From the NCBI RefSeq assembly GCF_002288925.2, contig NW_022098043.1, forward strand, positions 7,195,810 through 7,259,809: a stretch of DNA of 64,000 nt. The letters are read 5' to 3'. Origin of the DNA: Delphinapterus leucas (lineage: Eukaryota; Chordata; Mammalia; Artiodactyla; Monodontidae). Position numbers and translations under genes: made by a program. Of the stretch, positions 20,815-32,964 are shown one piece after another (positions within the stretch are counted from its first letter, which is position 1; every line of letters begins with the position of its first letter). The notes beneath the pieces are model-generated. The model was not told where the DNA came from. It did not search any database and saw nothing but the letters and a program-made list of their open reading frames with translations.

Positions 20815-21899
20815 ACAGAGTTACCATGTAACCCAGCAATTCACTCCTAGTACCTAAGAGAATTGAAAACACGTATACACCCACACACAAAAATTGTACA
20901 TAAATGTTCATAGCAGCATATTCAGAATAGCCCCAAGGTGGAGATAACACAAATGTCCATCAGCTGACAAATAGATGAATAAAATATGTTTTTTTTAAAG
21001 TAGAAAGAACATGAACAAATAATTTTCAAAGAAAAAATCTCAACCTGAAAAAAATAAAAATAAAACAAAATGTCAGCTACATATAAAAGAATGAAATTAG
21101 AACACTTCCTAACACCATACACAAAAATAAACTCAAAATGGATTAAAAACCTAAACGTAAGGCCAGACACTATAAAACTCTTAGAGGAAAACATAGGAAG
21201 AACACTCTTTGACATAAATCACAGCAAGATCCTTTTTGACCCACCTCTTAAGAAATGGAAATAAAACCAAAAATAAACAAACGGGACCTAATGAAACTTA
21301 ATTTGCACAGCAAAGGAAACCATAAACGAGATGAAAAGACAACCCTCGGAGAAAGTATTTGCAAATGAAGCAACTGACAAAGGATTAATCTCCAAAATAT
21401 ACAAACAGCTCAATATCAGAAAAACAAACAACCCAATCCAAAAATGGGCAGAAGACCTAAATAGATATTTCTTCAAAGAAGACATACAGATTGCCAAGAT
21501 GCACATGAAAAGCTGCTCAGCATCACTAATCATTAGAGAAATGCAAATCAAAACTACAATGAGGTATAACCTCACACTTGTCAGAATGGCCATCATCAGA
21601 AAATCTACAAACAGTAAAGGCTGGAGAGGGTGCGGAGAAAACGGAACCCTCTTGCACTGTTGGTGGGAATGTAAATTGATACAGCCACTATGGAGAACAG
21701 TACGGAGCTTCCTTAAAAAACTAAAAATAGAACTACCATATGACCCAGCCATCCCCCTACTGGGCATATACCCAGAGAAAACCATAATTCAAAAAGAGTC
21801 ATGTACCACCATGTTCACTGAAGCACTATTTACAATAGTCCGGACATGCAAGCAATCTAAGTGTCCACTGACAGATGAATGGATAAAGAAGATGTGGCA
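20815..21899 (+). mobile_element. L1 fragments (3' part of ORF2)
   Basis: 20,815-20,995 is an old L1 tail ('aagtgtccatc'-type phrase). From about 21,065 a younger copy reads the C-terminal part of ORF2, with the protein motifs [11 protein letters not shown] and [15 protein letters not shown] visible in frame 21,331-22,014. It is cut at about 21,899 by the next L1 and seems to resume at 24,540-24,590 ('tgtggtatatctgtctagtg'). Confidence 0.85.
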
Positions 21900-21970
21900 C
21901 AGAGAAGCAAGAAGAACTACAATCCTACAGCCTGTGGAACAAAAACCACATTCACAGAAAGAGAGACAAG

Positions 21971-22860
21971 GTGAAAAGGCAGAGGGCTATGTACCAGATG
22001 AAGGAACAAGATAAAACCCCAGAAAAACAACTCAATGAAGTGGAGATAGGCAACCTTCCAGAAAAAAAATTCAGAATAATGATAGTGCAGATGATCCAGG
22101 ACCTCGGAAAAAGAATGGAGTCAAAGATGGAGAAGATGCAAGAAATATTTTAAAAAGACCTTGAAGAATTAAAGAACAAACAAACAGAGATGAACAATAC
22201 AATAACTGAAGTGAAAAATACACTAGAAGGAATAAATAGCAGAATAACTGAGGCAGAAGAACAGATAAGTGACCTGGAAGACAGAATGGTGGAATTCACT
22301 GCTGCAGAACAGAATAAAGAAAAAAGTATGAAAAGAAATGAAAACAGCCTAAGAGACCTCTGGGACAACATTAAACACAACAACATTCACATTATAGGAG
22401 TCCCAGAAGGAGAAGAGAGAGAGAAAAGACCTGAGAAAATAATTTGAAGAGATTATAGTGGAAAACTTCCCTAACATGGGAAAGGAAATAGCCACCCAAG
22501 TCCAGGAAGCACACAGGGTCCCAGGCAGGAAAAACCCAAGGAGAAACATGCCGAGACACAGAGTATCAAATTGGCAAAAATTAAAGACAAAGAAAAATTA
22601 TTGAAAGCAGCAAGGGATAAAAAGACAAATAACATACAAGGGAACGCCCATAAGGTTAACAGCTGATTTCTCAGCAGAAACGCTACAAGCTGGAAGGGAG
22701 TGGCATGACATATTTAAAGTGATGAAAGGGAAGAACCTACAACCAAGATTACTCTACCCGGCAAGGATCTCTTTCAGATTCCATGGAGAAATCAAAAGCT
22801 TTACAGACAAGCAAAAGCTAAGAGAATTCAGCACCACCAAACCAGCTCTACACAAATGCT
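21971..22860 (+). pseudogene. Broken L1 ORF1
   Basis: ORF1 encodes the L1 RNA-binding trimer protein. Here a stop at 22,151-22,153 ends the first frame after 60 codons. A coiled-coil-like section (22,190-22,447, residues such as ITEAEEQISDLEDRM) follows, and a frameshift near 22,440 breaks the rest. The C-terminal half is recognisable only as DNA. Confidence 0.82.
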
Positions 22861-22933
22861 AAGGAACTTCTCTAAGTGGGAAACACAAGAGAAGAAAGGG
22901 ACCTACAAAAACAAACCCAAAACAATTAAGAAA

Positions 22934-24182
22934 ATGGTCATAGGAACATACATATCAATAATTACCTTAAACGTGAATGGATTAAATGCTCCAACCAAAA
23001 GACACAGGCTCGCTGAATGGATACAAAAACAAGACCCATCTATATATAGGCTGTCTACAAGAGACCCACTTCAGACCTAGGGACACATACAGACTGAAAG
23101 TGAGGGGATGGAAAAAGATATTCCATGCAAATGGAAATCAAAAGAAAGATGGGGTAGCAATACTCGTATCAGATAAAATAGATTTTAAAATAAAGAATGT
23201 TACAAGAGACAAGGAAGGACACTACATAATGATCAAGGGATCAATCCAAGAAAGAGATACAACTACTGTAAATATTTATGCACCCAACATAGGAGCACCT
23301 CAATACATAAGGCAACTGCTAACAGCTATAAAAGAGGAAATCAACAGTAACACAATAATAGTGGGGGACTTTAACACCTCACTTACACCAATAGACAGAT
23401 CATCCAAAAAGAAAATAAATAAAGAAACAGAAGCTTTAAATGACACAATAGACCAGATAGATTTAATTGATATTTATAGGACATTCCACCCAAAAACAGC
23501 AGATTACACTTTATTCTCAAGTGCACATGGAACATTCTCCAGGATAGATCACATCTTGGGTCACAAATCAAGCCTCAGTAAATTTAAGAAACTTGAAATC
23601 ATTTCTGACCACAATGCTATGAGCTTAGAAATCAGTTACAGGGAAAAAAACATAAAAAACACAAACACATGGAGGCTAAACAATATGTTACTAAATAACC
23701 AAGAGATCACTGAAGAAATCAAAGAGGAAATCAAAAAATACCTAGAGACAAATGACAATGAAAACACGACGATCCAAAACCTATGGGATGCAGCAAAAGC
23801 AGTTTTAAGAGGGACGTTTATAGCAATACAGTCCTACCTCAAGAAACAAGAAAAATCTCAAATAAACAATCTAACCTTACACCTAAAGGAACTAGAGAAA
23901 GAAGAACAAACAAAACCCAAAGTTAGCAGAAGGGAAGAAATCATAAAGACCAGAGCAGAAATTAATGAAATAGAAATAAAGAAAACAAGAGCAAAGATCA
24001 ATAAAACTAAAACCTGGTTCTTTGAGAAGATAAACAAAATTGATAAACCATTAGCCAGACTCATGATGAAAAAGAGGGAGAGGGCTCAAATCAATGAAAT
24101 TAGAAATGAAAAAGGAGAAGTTTTTCATAGGAGAGAAAAACAAATACCATATGCTAACACAGGTATATGGAATCTAAAATAA
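22934..24182 (+). pseudogene. L1 ORF2 endonuclease half
   Basis: The natural start is the ATG at 22,934 (MVIGTYISIITLNVNGL). A frameshift near 23,045 moves the reading to a long open frame, 22,986-24,182. In that frame the APE-type endonuclease motifs are intact: QETH (residues 25-28), GDFN (127-130), RID (186-188) and SDH (207-209); the NVNGL motif is in the upstream frame. After the endonuclease come the linker and start of the RT region, then the deletion. It is transposon-derived, not a host gene. Confidence 0.88.
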
Positions 24183-25040
24183 TAAAAAATGGTTCTAATG
24201 AACCTAGGGGCAGGACGGGAATAAAGACACAGACGTAGAGAATGGACTTGAGGACATTAGGAGGGGGAAGGGTAAGCTGGGATGAAGTGAGAGTGTAGCA
24301 TTGACATATATACACTACCAAATGTAAAATAGCTAGCTAGTGGGAAGGAGCTGCATAGCACAGAGAGATCACCTTGGTGCTTTGTGACCACCTAGAGGGG
24401 TGGGTTAGGGAGGATGGGAGGGAGACGCAAGAGGGAGGGGATATGGGGACATATATGTATAGCTGATTCACTTTGTTATACAGCAGAAACTAACACAACA
24501 TCGTAAAGCAATTGTACTCCAATAAAGATGTTAAAAAAAATGTGGTATATCTGTCTAGTGGAATATTAATTGGGAATAAAAAGAAACAAAGAAATGCAGT
24601 GAAAGCAGTGCTCAGAGGGAAATTTATACCTATATATCCCTACACTATAAAAGAAGAAAGATCTCAAATCAATGACCTAACCTTCCACCTTAAAGAACTA
24701 GAAACGAAGGAGCAAACTAACCCCAAAGCAAGCATAAGGAAGGAAATAAAAAAGATCACAGTGGAGATAAATGAAATTAAAAAGAGAATCAATGAAACCA
24801 GAAGTTGGTTCTTTGAAAAGATCAAATTTTTTGTCAAGAGGCTGGCAAAGCTTTAGCTAGACCAGGAAAAAAAAAGAGAGAAGACTCAAATGACTAAAAA
24901 TCAGAAATGAAACTGGGGACATTACTACCAAACCTATAGAAATAAAAAGGATTATAGGAGAATACTATCAACAATTGTATGACAATAAATTAGATAATGT
25001 AAATGAAATGGAAAAATCCTAGAAAGACACAAACTGCCAA

Positions 25041-25755
25041 AAAAACTAAAGATAGCACCACTATATGACCCAGCAACTCCACTCCTGGTTAGGTATCCGA
25101 AGAAAATGAAGCAACTCCACTCCTGGTTATGTATCCGAAGAAAATGAAGCAACTCCACTCCTGGTCATGTATCCGAAGAAAATGAAAACACTAATTTGAA
25201 AAGATAGATGCACCCCAATATTCATAGCAACATTACTTACAATAGCCAAGATAGGAAGCAACCTAAGTGTCCATCAACAATTTAATAGATAAAGAAGATG
25301 TGGTATATATATACAATGGAATATGACTCAGCCATAAAAAAGAATGAAATTCTGCTCTTTGCAATATGGATGGACCTAGAGAGTATTATGCTTAGTGAAA
25401 TAAGTCAGACAGAAAAAGACAAATACTGTATGTTGCCACTGGTATGTGGAATCTAAAAAATAAAACAAACAAATGAATATAACAAAACAGAAACAGACTC
25501 ACAGATACAGAGAAAAAACTAGTGGTTACCGGTGGGGAGAGAGGAAGGGGAGGGGGAGGGGCAATTATAGGGGTGGTAGATCAAGAGGTACAAACTGCTA
25601 TGTATAAAATAAGTTACAAGAATATATTGTACAGCACAGGGGAATATAGCCATTATTTTATAATAATTTTAAATGGAGTATAATCTATAGAAATATTGTA
25701 TTCCTATGTTATATGCCTGAAACTAATATATCAATAATATTGTAAATTAAAAAAA
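25041..25755 (+). mobile_element. Nested L1 3' end
   Basis: It runs from late ORF2 ('ctatatgacccagcaactcc') to a 3' UTR end with A-run ('aatattgtaaattaaaaaaa'). The host ORF2 pauses at about 25,040 and resumes at 25,757 ('tctgaatagatacatagtaa'). It contains the 38 bp triplication. Confidence 0.8.
25073..25186 (+). repeat. 38 bp tandem triplication
   Basis: Three head-to-tail units (25,073-25,110, 25,111-25,148, 25,149-25,186) each beginning 'gcaactccactcctggt' and ending 'ccgaagaaaatgaa'. They differ at only two positions. Normal L1 copies have one unit. 38 is not a multiple of three, so the frame is broken. Confidence 0.95.
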
Positions 25756-26143
25756 ATCTGAATAGATACATAGTAAGTAAGGAGATTGAGTCAGTAGTCA
25801 AAAAATTTCCGGCAAAGAAAAGTTCAGGACTAGATGGTTTTACTGTTAAATTATATCAACATTTCAAGGAAGAATTAGCCAAAAACCTTTCAAAACTCTT
25901 CCCAAAAAATAGAGGAAGAGGGAACACTTCTCAGCTCATTCTACGAGCCCAGTATTACACTGATACCAAAGCCAAAGACATTACAAGAAAAGAAAACTAC
26001 AGACCAATATCCCTTATGAATATACATGCAGAAATTCTCAACCAAATACTAGTAAACCAAATACAAACCAAACATACCGTGACCAAGTGGGACTTTTCCC
26101 AGGAATGCAAGATTGGTTTAATATGCAAAAATCAATCGATGTA

Positions 26144-26344
26144 GGGCTTCCCTGGTGGCGCAGTGGTTGAGAGTCCGCCTGCCAATGCAGGGGACACGGG
26201 TTCGTGCCCTGGTCCAGGAAGGTCCCACATGCCTCGGAGCGGCTGGGCCCGTGAGCCATGGCCGCTGAGCCTGCGCGTCCGGAGCCTGTGCTCTGCGGCG
26301 GGAGAGGCCACAACAGTGAGAGGCCCGCGTACCGAAAAAAAAAA
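26144..26344 (+). mobile_element. Short CHR-type SINE
   Basis: Inserted in L1 ORF2. The TSD is 'aaaaatcaatcgatgta' (26,127-26,143) versus 'aaaaatcaatcaatgta' (26,345-26,361). Confidence 0.95.
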
Positions 26345-27674
26345 AAAAATCAATCAATGTAATATACCATATTAATACAATAAAGGGAGAAAACCACATG
26401 ATCATCCCAATTGATGCCAAAAAAAAAGCATTTGAAAAGCTCCAACATCCTTTCATGATAAAAACACTCAACAAACTAGGAGGGGAAAGAAATTTTCCTC
26501 AACCTGATAAAGGGCATCTGTGAAAAACCCACAGCTAAAATCAGACTGGTGATGCTTTCCCCCTAAGATAAAGAACAAGACAAGGATGTCTGCTCTCACC
26601 ACTTCTATTCAACATTGTACTGGGGGTCCTAGCCAGAGCAAATAGGCAAGAAAAAGAAATAAAAAGCATACAGATCAGAAAGAAAGAAGTAGAATTATCT
26701 CTATTCTCAAATGACATGATGTTATATATGGAAAATCTTAAGGAATCAATTAAAAAAACTATTAGAACCAACACACAAGTTTACAAGGTTGGAGAACACA
26801 AAATCAATATACAAAAATAAATTGTATTTCTATGTACTAAGCAATAAACAATCCAAAAATGAATAAGAAAATTCCATTTACATTTCATTGAAAAATAAAA
26901 TATTTAGGAATAAACTTAACAAAGGAGATATAATATATGTACACTAAAAGTTACAAAACATTGTTAATAGAAATTTAATAACCCTTAAGTAAATAGAAAA
27001 ATATCTCATGTTCATGGATTGGAAGACAATATTTATATGATGGCAATACCAGATTGATCTACAGATTCAATGCATTTCCTATCAAAATTCCACCTGATAT
27101 TTTTGCAGAAATGGACAAGATAATCATAAAATTCATGTGGAAACTCAAGAGACCCAGAATAGCCAAAACAATCTCGAAAGAAAAAAAGAACAAAATTGGA
27201 GAATTCACAATTCCTGATTTCAAAACTTACTACAAAGCTACAATATTCAAGACAGTGTCGAACTGGCATAATGGAACAGATCTGAGAGCCCAGAAATAAA
27301 CCCATAAATCTATGGTCAATTGATTTTCTACAAGAGTGCCAAGACCTTCAATAGGGAAAAATGGTCTTATCAATAAATGGTGCTGGGCAACTGGATATCC
27401 ACATGCAAAAGAATGAAAATGAAGTAGAACCCTTATCTCACACCATATGCAAAAATTAAGTGAAAATTGATCAAAGACCTACACGTAAGAGCTGTAACCA
27501 TAAATTCCCAGAAGGAAAGCATAGAGTTAAATCTTCATGACCGTGGGTTTGGAAATGGATTCTTACATATGACACCAAAAATACAAGCAACAAAAGAAAA
27601 ACTAGGTAAATTGGATTTCATCAACATTAAAAAACTTTGTGCATCAAAGGGCACCATCAAGAAAGTGAAAAGAC

Positions 27675-27714
27675 GTAACACAACATTGTAAATCAACTGT
27701 ATTTCAATAAAAAA
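27675..27714 (+). mobile_element. 40 bp L1 tail insertion
   Basis: The insert begins 'gtaacacaacattgtaaatc' and ends in an A-run: just the last bases of an L1 3' UTR. A perfect 15 bp duplication, 'agaaagtgaaaagac', flanks it (27,660-27,674 and 27,715-27,729). Confidence 0.92.
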
Positions 27715-27995
27715 AGAAAGTGAAAAGACAATCCACAGAATGGGAGAAAATATTTGCAAATCATGTCTGATAAAGGTCTAGTATCCAGAATATGTAAAGA
27801 ATTCTTACAGTGCAACAACAAAAAGACAACCCAATTACAAGATGGACAAAGGACTTGAATTGACATTTCTCCAAAGAAGATATACAAAGGGCCAATACCA
27901 CATGAAATGATACTTGGCATCATTAGTCATTAGGGAAATGCAATTAAAAACCATGAGATGCCACTTCACACCCACTAGGATGGTTCAGGTGTAAA

Positions 27996-28344
27996 ACATT
28001 TCTATCATCACAGAAATTTTTCTTGGCCAGTGTTGATATACATAGAGATAAAGCAAGTGTGGTAAAATGTTAGCAAATGGGAAATCTTAATGAAGCATAT
28101 ATAGGTGTTTCTTATATTTCTGTCAACAGAAGATAATAAAATGGCAAAGAATTTCCAAAATTCATTCCATGGGCCCAAGCACCATGTGAATCCAAGTTCT
28201 TTGGAAATTCCGAGATCCTTGTCCCAACAGTCTGTTTTGCTTATTAATGCATTGTTCCCAGGATCCTCTCCCTAAAGTGAGGTATGTGCACAGTATACAA
28301 TGCTCTTTGTGCCCCTGTTCATCTACTTCCTTAGAGAGGAATTA
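27996..28344. other. Unassigned sequence
   Basis: No repeat or exon recognised between the L1 nest and the following MIR. Confidence 0.45.
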
Positions 28345-28550
28345 CAGGGTAGTGCTTTTGGAGCTAGTCAGACTCAGGTTTAAATTTCTGCTCTGTCACT
28401 TAATTAACTGTGTGACCTTGGTCACATTACTTAACCTCTCAGTCATAGGTCTCTCACCTGTAAAAAGAGGCTGAGGATAGAGATTGACTCTTGCATTATG
28501 GAGGACACTTAGCTTTGGTCCTAGCACAAAGCAAGTGTTTATTACAAGCA
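28345..28550 (+). mobile_element. MIR SINE, nearly complete
   Basis: Forward MIR: 'cagactcaggtttaaatttc', 'aactgtgtgaccttggtcac', 'tcacctgtaaaaagaggctg', then 'agcacaaagcaagtgtttat'. Confidence 0.9.
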
Positions 28551-28679
28551 GCTAGGCTTGCTCTAGGGTGATGGAGAGATGGATTGGCTGAGACTGCGGG
28601 TTGAACTGTCATGGCTTCTTTGGTTTTTTGTTTGTTTTGTTGTTGTTTGGGCATTTTGTTGGGGATTTTTTTGGCATTT

Positions 28680-29440
28680 CTTTTTTTAATTTTTATTGGA
28701 GTATAGTTGATTTACAATGTTGTGTTAGTTTCTGCTGTGTAGCAAAGTGAATCAGTTATACTAATATATATCCACTCTTTCTTAGATTCTTTTCCCATAT
28801 AGGTCATTACAGAGTATTGAGTAGAGTTCCCTGTGCTATACAGTAGGTCCTTATTAGTTATCTATTTTATATATAGTGGTGTGTATATGTCAGTCCCAAC
28901 CTTCCAATTTATCCCTCCCTCCCTTCCCACCCGGGTAACCATGAGATTGTTTTCTATATCTGTGACTCTATTTTTGTTTTGTAGATAAGTTCATTTGTAC
29001 CTTTTTTTTTAGATCCCACATATAAGCCATATCATACAATACCTGTCCTTCTCTGACTTACTTTACTCAGTATGAGAAACTCTAGGTCCATCCAGGTTTC
29101 TACAAGTAGCATTATTTCATTCTTTTTTAACAGCTGAATAATATTCCACTGTATACATGCACCACATCTTCTTTACCCATTCTTCTGTTGATGGATATTT
29201 ATGTTGCTTCCATGTCCTGGCTATTGTAACGAGTGCTGCAGTGAACATTGGGGTACATGTATCTTTTCAAATTATGGTTTTCTCTGGGTATATGCCCAGG
29301 AATGGGATTGCTGGATCATATGGTAGTTCTATTTTTAGTTTTTTAAGGAACTTCTGTACTGTTCTCCATAGTGGCTGTATCAATTTACATTCCCACCAAC
29401 AATGTAGAAGGGTTCCCTTTTCTCCACACCCTCTCCAGCA
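28680..29440 (-). mobile_element. L1 3' end, minus
   Basis: Reverse L1: 'atttttattggagtatagtt' to 'tccacaccctctccagcatt'. It stops exactly where the next minus-strand L1 tail begins and does not resume beyond it. Confidence 0.88.
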
Positions 29441-30297
29441 TTTATTTTTTTATTTTTTATATCTTTATTGGAGTATAATTGCTTTACAATGTTGTATTCA
29501 TTTCTGCTGTACAACAAAATGAATCAGCTATATGTATACCTATATCCCCATATCCCCTCCTTCTTGAGCCTCCCTCCCATCCTCTCTATCCCATCCCTCT
29601 AGGTCATCACAAAGCATCGAGCTGATCTCCCTGTGCTATGCAGCTGCTTCCCACTAGCCATCCATTTTACATTTGGTAGTGTGTATATGTCAATGCTACT
29701 CTCTCACTTCATCCCAGCTTCCCCTTCCCCCTCTGTGTCCTCAAGTCCATTCTCTACGTCTTCATCTTTATTCCTGCCCAGCCACTAGGTTCATCAGTGC
29801 TGTTTTTTTGGATTCCATATATGTGCGTTAGCCTACGGTATTTGTTTTTCTCTATCTGACTTGCTTTACTCTGTATGACAGACTGTAGGTCCATCCACCT
29901 CAACACAAGTAACTCAATTCCATTCCTTTTTATGGCTATTCCATTGTATGTATGCGCCGCATCTTCTTTATCCATCTGTCGATGGACATTTAAGTTGTTT
30001 CCTTGTCCTGGCTATTGTAAATAGTGCTGCAATGAACACGGTGGTACATGTATCTTTTTGAATTATGGTTTTCTTGGGGTATATGCCCAGTAGTGGGATT
30101 GCTGGGTCATATGGTAGTTCTATTTTTAGATTTTTAAGGAACCTCCATACTGTTCTCCATAGTGGCTGTATCAATTTACATTCCCACCAACAGTGCAAGG
30201 GGGTTCGCTTTCTCCACACCCTCTCCAGCATTTATTGTTTGTAGATTTTCTGATGATGCCCATTCTAACCAATGTGAGGTGATACCTCATTGTAGTT

Positions 30298-30332
<35 letters not shown>

Positions 30333-30985
30333 TTTTTGCGGCGCGCGGGCCTCTCACTGTTGTGACCTCTCCCGTTGCGGAGCACAGGCTCTGGACGCAC
30401 AGGCTCAGCGGCCATGGCTCACAGGCCCAGCCTCTCCGCGGCATGTGGGATCTTCCGGGACCGGGGCACGAACCCGCGTCCCCTGCATCGGCAGGCGGAC
30501 TCTCAACCACTGCGCCACCAGGGAAGCCCTCTCATTGTAGTTTTGATTTGCATTTTTCCAATGATTAGTGATGTTGAGCATCTTTTCATGTGCATTTTGG
30601 CCATCTGTATGTCTTCTTTGGAGAAATGTCTATTTAGGTCTTTTGCCCATTTTTGGATTGGGTTGTTTGGGTTTTTTTGATATTGAGCTGCATAAGCTGT
30701 TTGTATATTTTGGAGATTAATCCTTTGTCAGTTGCTTCATTTGTAAATGTTTTCTCCTATTCTGAGGGTTGTCTTTTCATCTTGTTTATGGTGTCCTTTG
30801 CTGTGCAAAAGCTTTTAAGTTTAACTAGGTCCCATTTGTTTATTTCCGTTTTTATTCTCATTACTCTAGGAGGTGGGTCAAAAAAGATCTTGCTTCGATT
30901 TATGTCAGAGAGTGTCCTGCCTGTTTTCCTCTAAGAGTTTTATAGTATCTGGTATTACATTTAAGTCTTTAATCCATTTGCCATG
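29441..30985 (-). mobile_element. Second L1 3' part, minus
   Basis: Starts with 'tatctttattggagtataat' (3' end of L1, reverse) and reads back into late ORF2 to about 30,985. On the minus strand 29,968-30,231 encodes the [11 protein letters not shown] and [15 protein letters not shown] motifs. It is split by the SINE at 30,300-30,530. Confidence 0.88.
30300..30530 (-). mobile_element. Short CHR-type SINE
   Basis: Minus copy with a (ttta)n tail. A perfect duplication, 'ctcattgtagtttt', is at 30,286-30,299 and 30,531-30,544. Confidence 0.95.
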
Positions 30986-30989
30986 GCTT

Positions 30990-31599
30990 TTTACCTCAAG
31001 GAGTTTCTAGTCTAAAACAGAGGTTAGCCATCTGTCGGGGGACCAGGGTAGCTGTGCTGACAATTGAGCACATAATTTTGTCAGCAATAAAAGAACAAGT
31101 GTTATGACTATTCAATAAAATTAAGTATGCCCCTATGCTTGCATTAAAATGACCTTAATTTCTGGACAGATGGAGCTAGGTTGCCAGGAGTTGTGGTTTT
31201 TAATGACCTTATATGGCAATTCTACGTCAGTCCCTGTGTCTTTTGACACTGTACAGTCTTGTGAAATCCCAAGTCTGGGAACCACTAACTCAAAGGACAC
31301 CTGAAGGGGGCTCAGTGGACAGGGAGAGCCAAACTTCGGAGTAATAAATTGAATTCACTCAAGTATTTGCATGTTTATAACCAGTCAGCAAAGTAGTAGA
31401 CATTTGCCTGTGGGAACGAGTTCCTAGGAAGGCTTTTTTCTGTTATCTTTTGCTTGAGCAATTGTTTCTCTGGGGCTGGCATTTCCTTCCTGTGTCTGCC
31501 TGCTCCCTGTTACCCAGATTTGGGACAGAGAAGGGCAAGGGTGAGGTGAGGCTCTGCAGAGCAGGAAAGAGGCAAGGTCAGGAGAGAAGGCTGAGCTGG
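30990..31599. other. Unassigned sequence
   Basis: No repeat or exon recognised. Confidence 0.45.
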
Positions 31600-31890
31600 A
31601 CCCCAAGGTGTCAGAATCGTATCCTGCCACTCTCCTGCTTTGTGATCCAGGGAACTCACTTCACCTCTCTGAGCCTCCATTTTCTCATCCATTAAAATAA
31701 CATCTCTTCCCAGTGTTGGACAGTTTCTGCTTGTATGCTCAATTTTAAGGCTCAATTTCCTCAGCTGTAAAATGGGCATAAAAATCTTACCCACCTTATA
31801 GCATGGAGGTGAGGATTAATACTTTAGCCCAGTTCCTGACACATAGTAAGTGCTCAGGAAATGCTTGCTAATGCTGGCCATTAGCTTTTA
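31600..31890 (+). mobile_element. Two consecutive MIR fragments
   Basis: The first is 31,600-31,720 ('cttcacctctctgagcctcc', 'tttctcatccattaaaataa'). The second is 31,745-31,890 ('cctcagctgtaaaatgggca', 'cacatagtaagtgctcagga'). Confidence 0.8.
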
Positions 31891-31894
31891 CTAC

Positions 31895-32130
31895 AGATCT
31901 ACAATCCCTTATCTGCAATTTGAAATTCATAAAGCTCTGAAAACGCAAGTGTTTTTGTAACTTGGCCACCAAAACTCATTTGATGGCAGAACCTGATCTG
32001 AATTGATGCCAAGCTATTTATAGTCTTAATGGAATAACCCACTGACTGTATGTTAATGTGGTTGATTACCAGGTGTGGTCCCAGAATATGCACCAAATCA
32101 CCTTTTTACAGTCTGAAAAATTTTGAATTC
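31895..32130. mobile_element. Possible old DNA transposon remnant
   Basis: 'caatcccttatctgcaattt' near the left end and 'gaaaaattttgaattctgaa' near the right end look like diverged inverted ends of a mammalian DNA transposon. I cannot assign a family. Confidence 0.25.
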
Positions 32131-32964
32131 TGAATCACCTCAGGCCCCTAGAGTTTAGATAGAGGACACTGAGCTTATAGTATGGGAGATATGATAGAGA
32201 CATAAAATAATGACTGGTTATAGCCAGGACTTGCTGGCTGCAGGGAGGGGGAGATCCTTTGTGCTGCAGGAGCCTTAGAAGTAAGAGAGAAGGACAACTA
32301 AGAAGGACCTAGCAGAGGGGGGTCTTGGTTACAACAGAAACTGACTCTGGCTAATTTAAGGAGCAAGGAGACTTGTTGGAAGAGTATCAGATTCATTCCA
32401 GGGTATTGGTAGGAGGGAGAACCAGGCTCAGAGACCTCAAGGCCAAGAAACTACCGAAATCACCCACAGAACTGGTCAGGTGAATAACAGCCAAGCCCCA
32501 GAGCCACAGCCTGCAGTGCCAATCCTGACCCACAACTGGCACCAGATGAGGCCAGCCACTTCCAGCCTAGCTGCGGCTGCCCCACTGGGCACAGTCTCTC
32601 TGTCCCTGCTTTGAATTCAAAGTTTAGAGTGGGAACGTCTGATTGACAGAACCAGGTGACGTGACCATGCCCAGACTGCAAGGGAAGCCGGGAAAACAAA
32701 CATCTAGAAATTTTTGCTTTTAAAATGGGAGGCAGTTCTGCCTCCTCCCATGACTCCTAAGGAAGAGACTCCTCTAGAATAGGAAAGAGGGTTCAGATGT
32801 CAGGCAGTCAAAACAAACAAGAACAGGCAAAGGCTCAAGCAACAGTTTCTCAGAGGAGGCATTGATTCTACCAGCACCTTGAAGAGTGATCAGACTTAGT
32901 CTGGAAGGGGTATGAAGGGTGGAGGGGTTCAGACCAGGGCAGGGGCTTACATGTCTGGTTGGAG
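32131..32964. other. Unassigned sequence
   Basis: No repeat or exon recognised. A 79-codon minus frame (32,460-32,699) has no motif. Confidence 0.4.

Larger units (their letters stand above)
21900..24539 (+). mobile_element. L1 with internal deletion
   Basis: A cetartiodactyl-type L1 inserted in the older L1: 'atgtggca' (21,892-21,899) and 'atgtggta' (24,540-24,547) are the probable TSD. It runs from the end of the 5' UTR through ORF1 and the endonuclease half of ORF2, then jumps at about 24,120 from 'gaaatgaaaaaggagaag' directly to 3' UTR sequence. Reverse transcriptase is missing, so it cannot move by itself. Confidence 0.88.
24591..27995 (+). mobile_element. Older L1 ORF2 copy, host of later insertions
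   Basis: It reads from the end of the endonuclease (VLRGKF in frame 24,512-24,856) through the reverse transcriptase region to the distal part of ORF2, with many stops and frameshifts. Three later events interrupt it: an L1 3' fragment (25,041-25,755), a SINE (26,144-26,344) and a 40 bp L1 tail (27,675-27,714). It ends inside ORF2 without a poly-A. Confidence 0.82.

Noticed and set aside
22986..24182. Host endonuclease gene
   Set aside because: DNA on both sides is L1; the motifs are those of L1 ORF2, with an upstream frameshift.
26144..26220. tRNA genes in the SINE heads
   Set aside because: They have A- and B-box-like elements but no foldable mature tRNA; they are SINE promoters.
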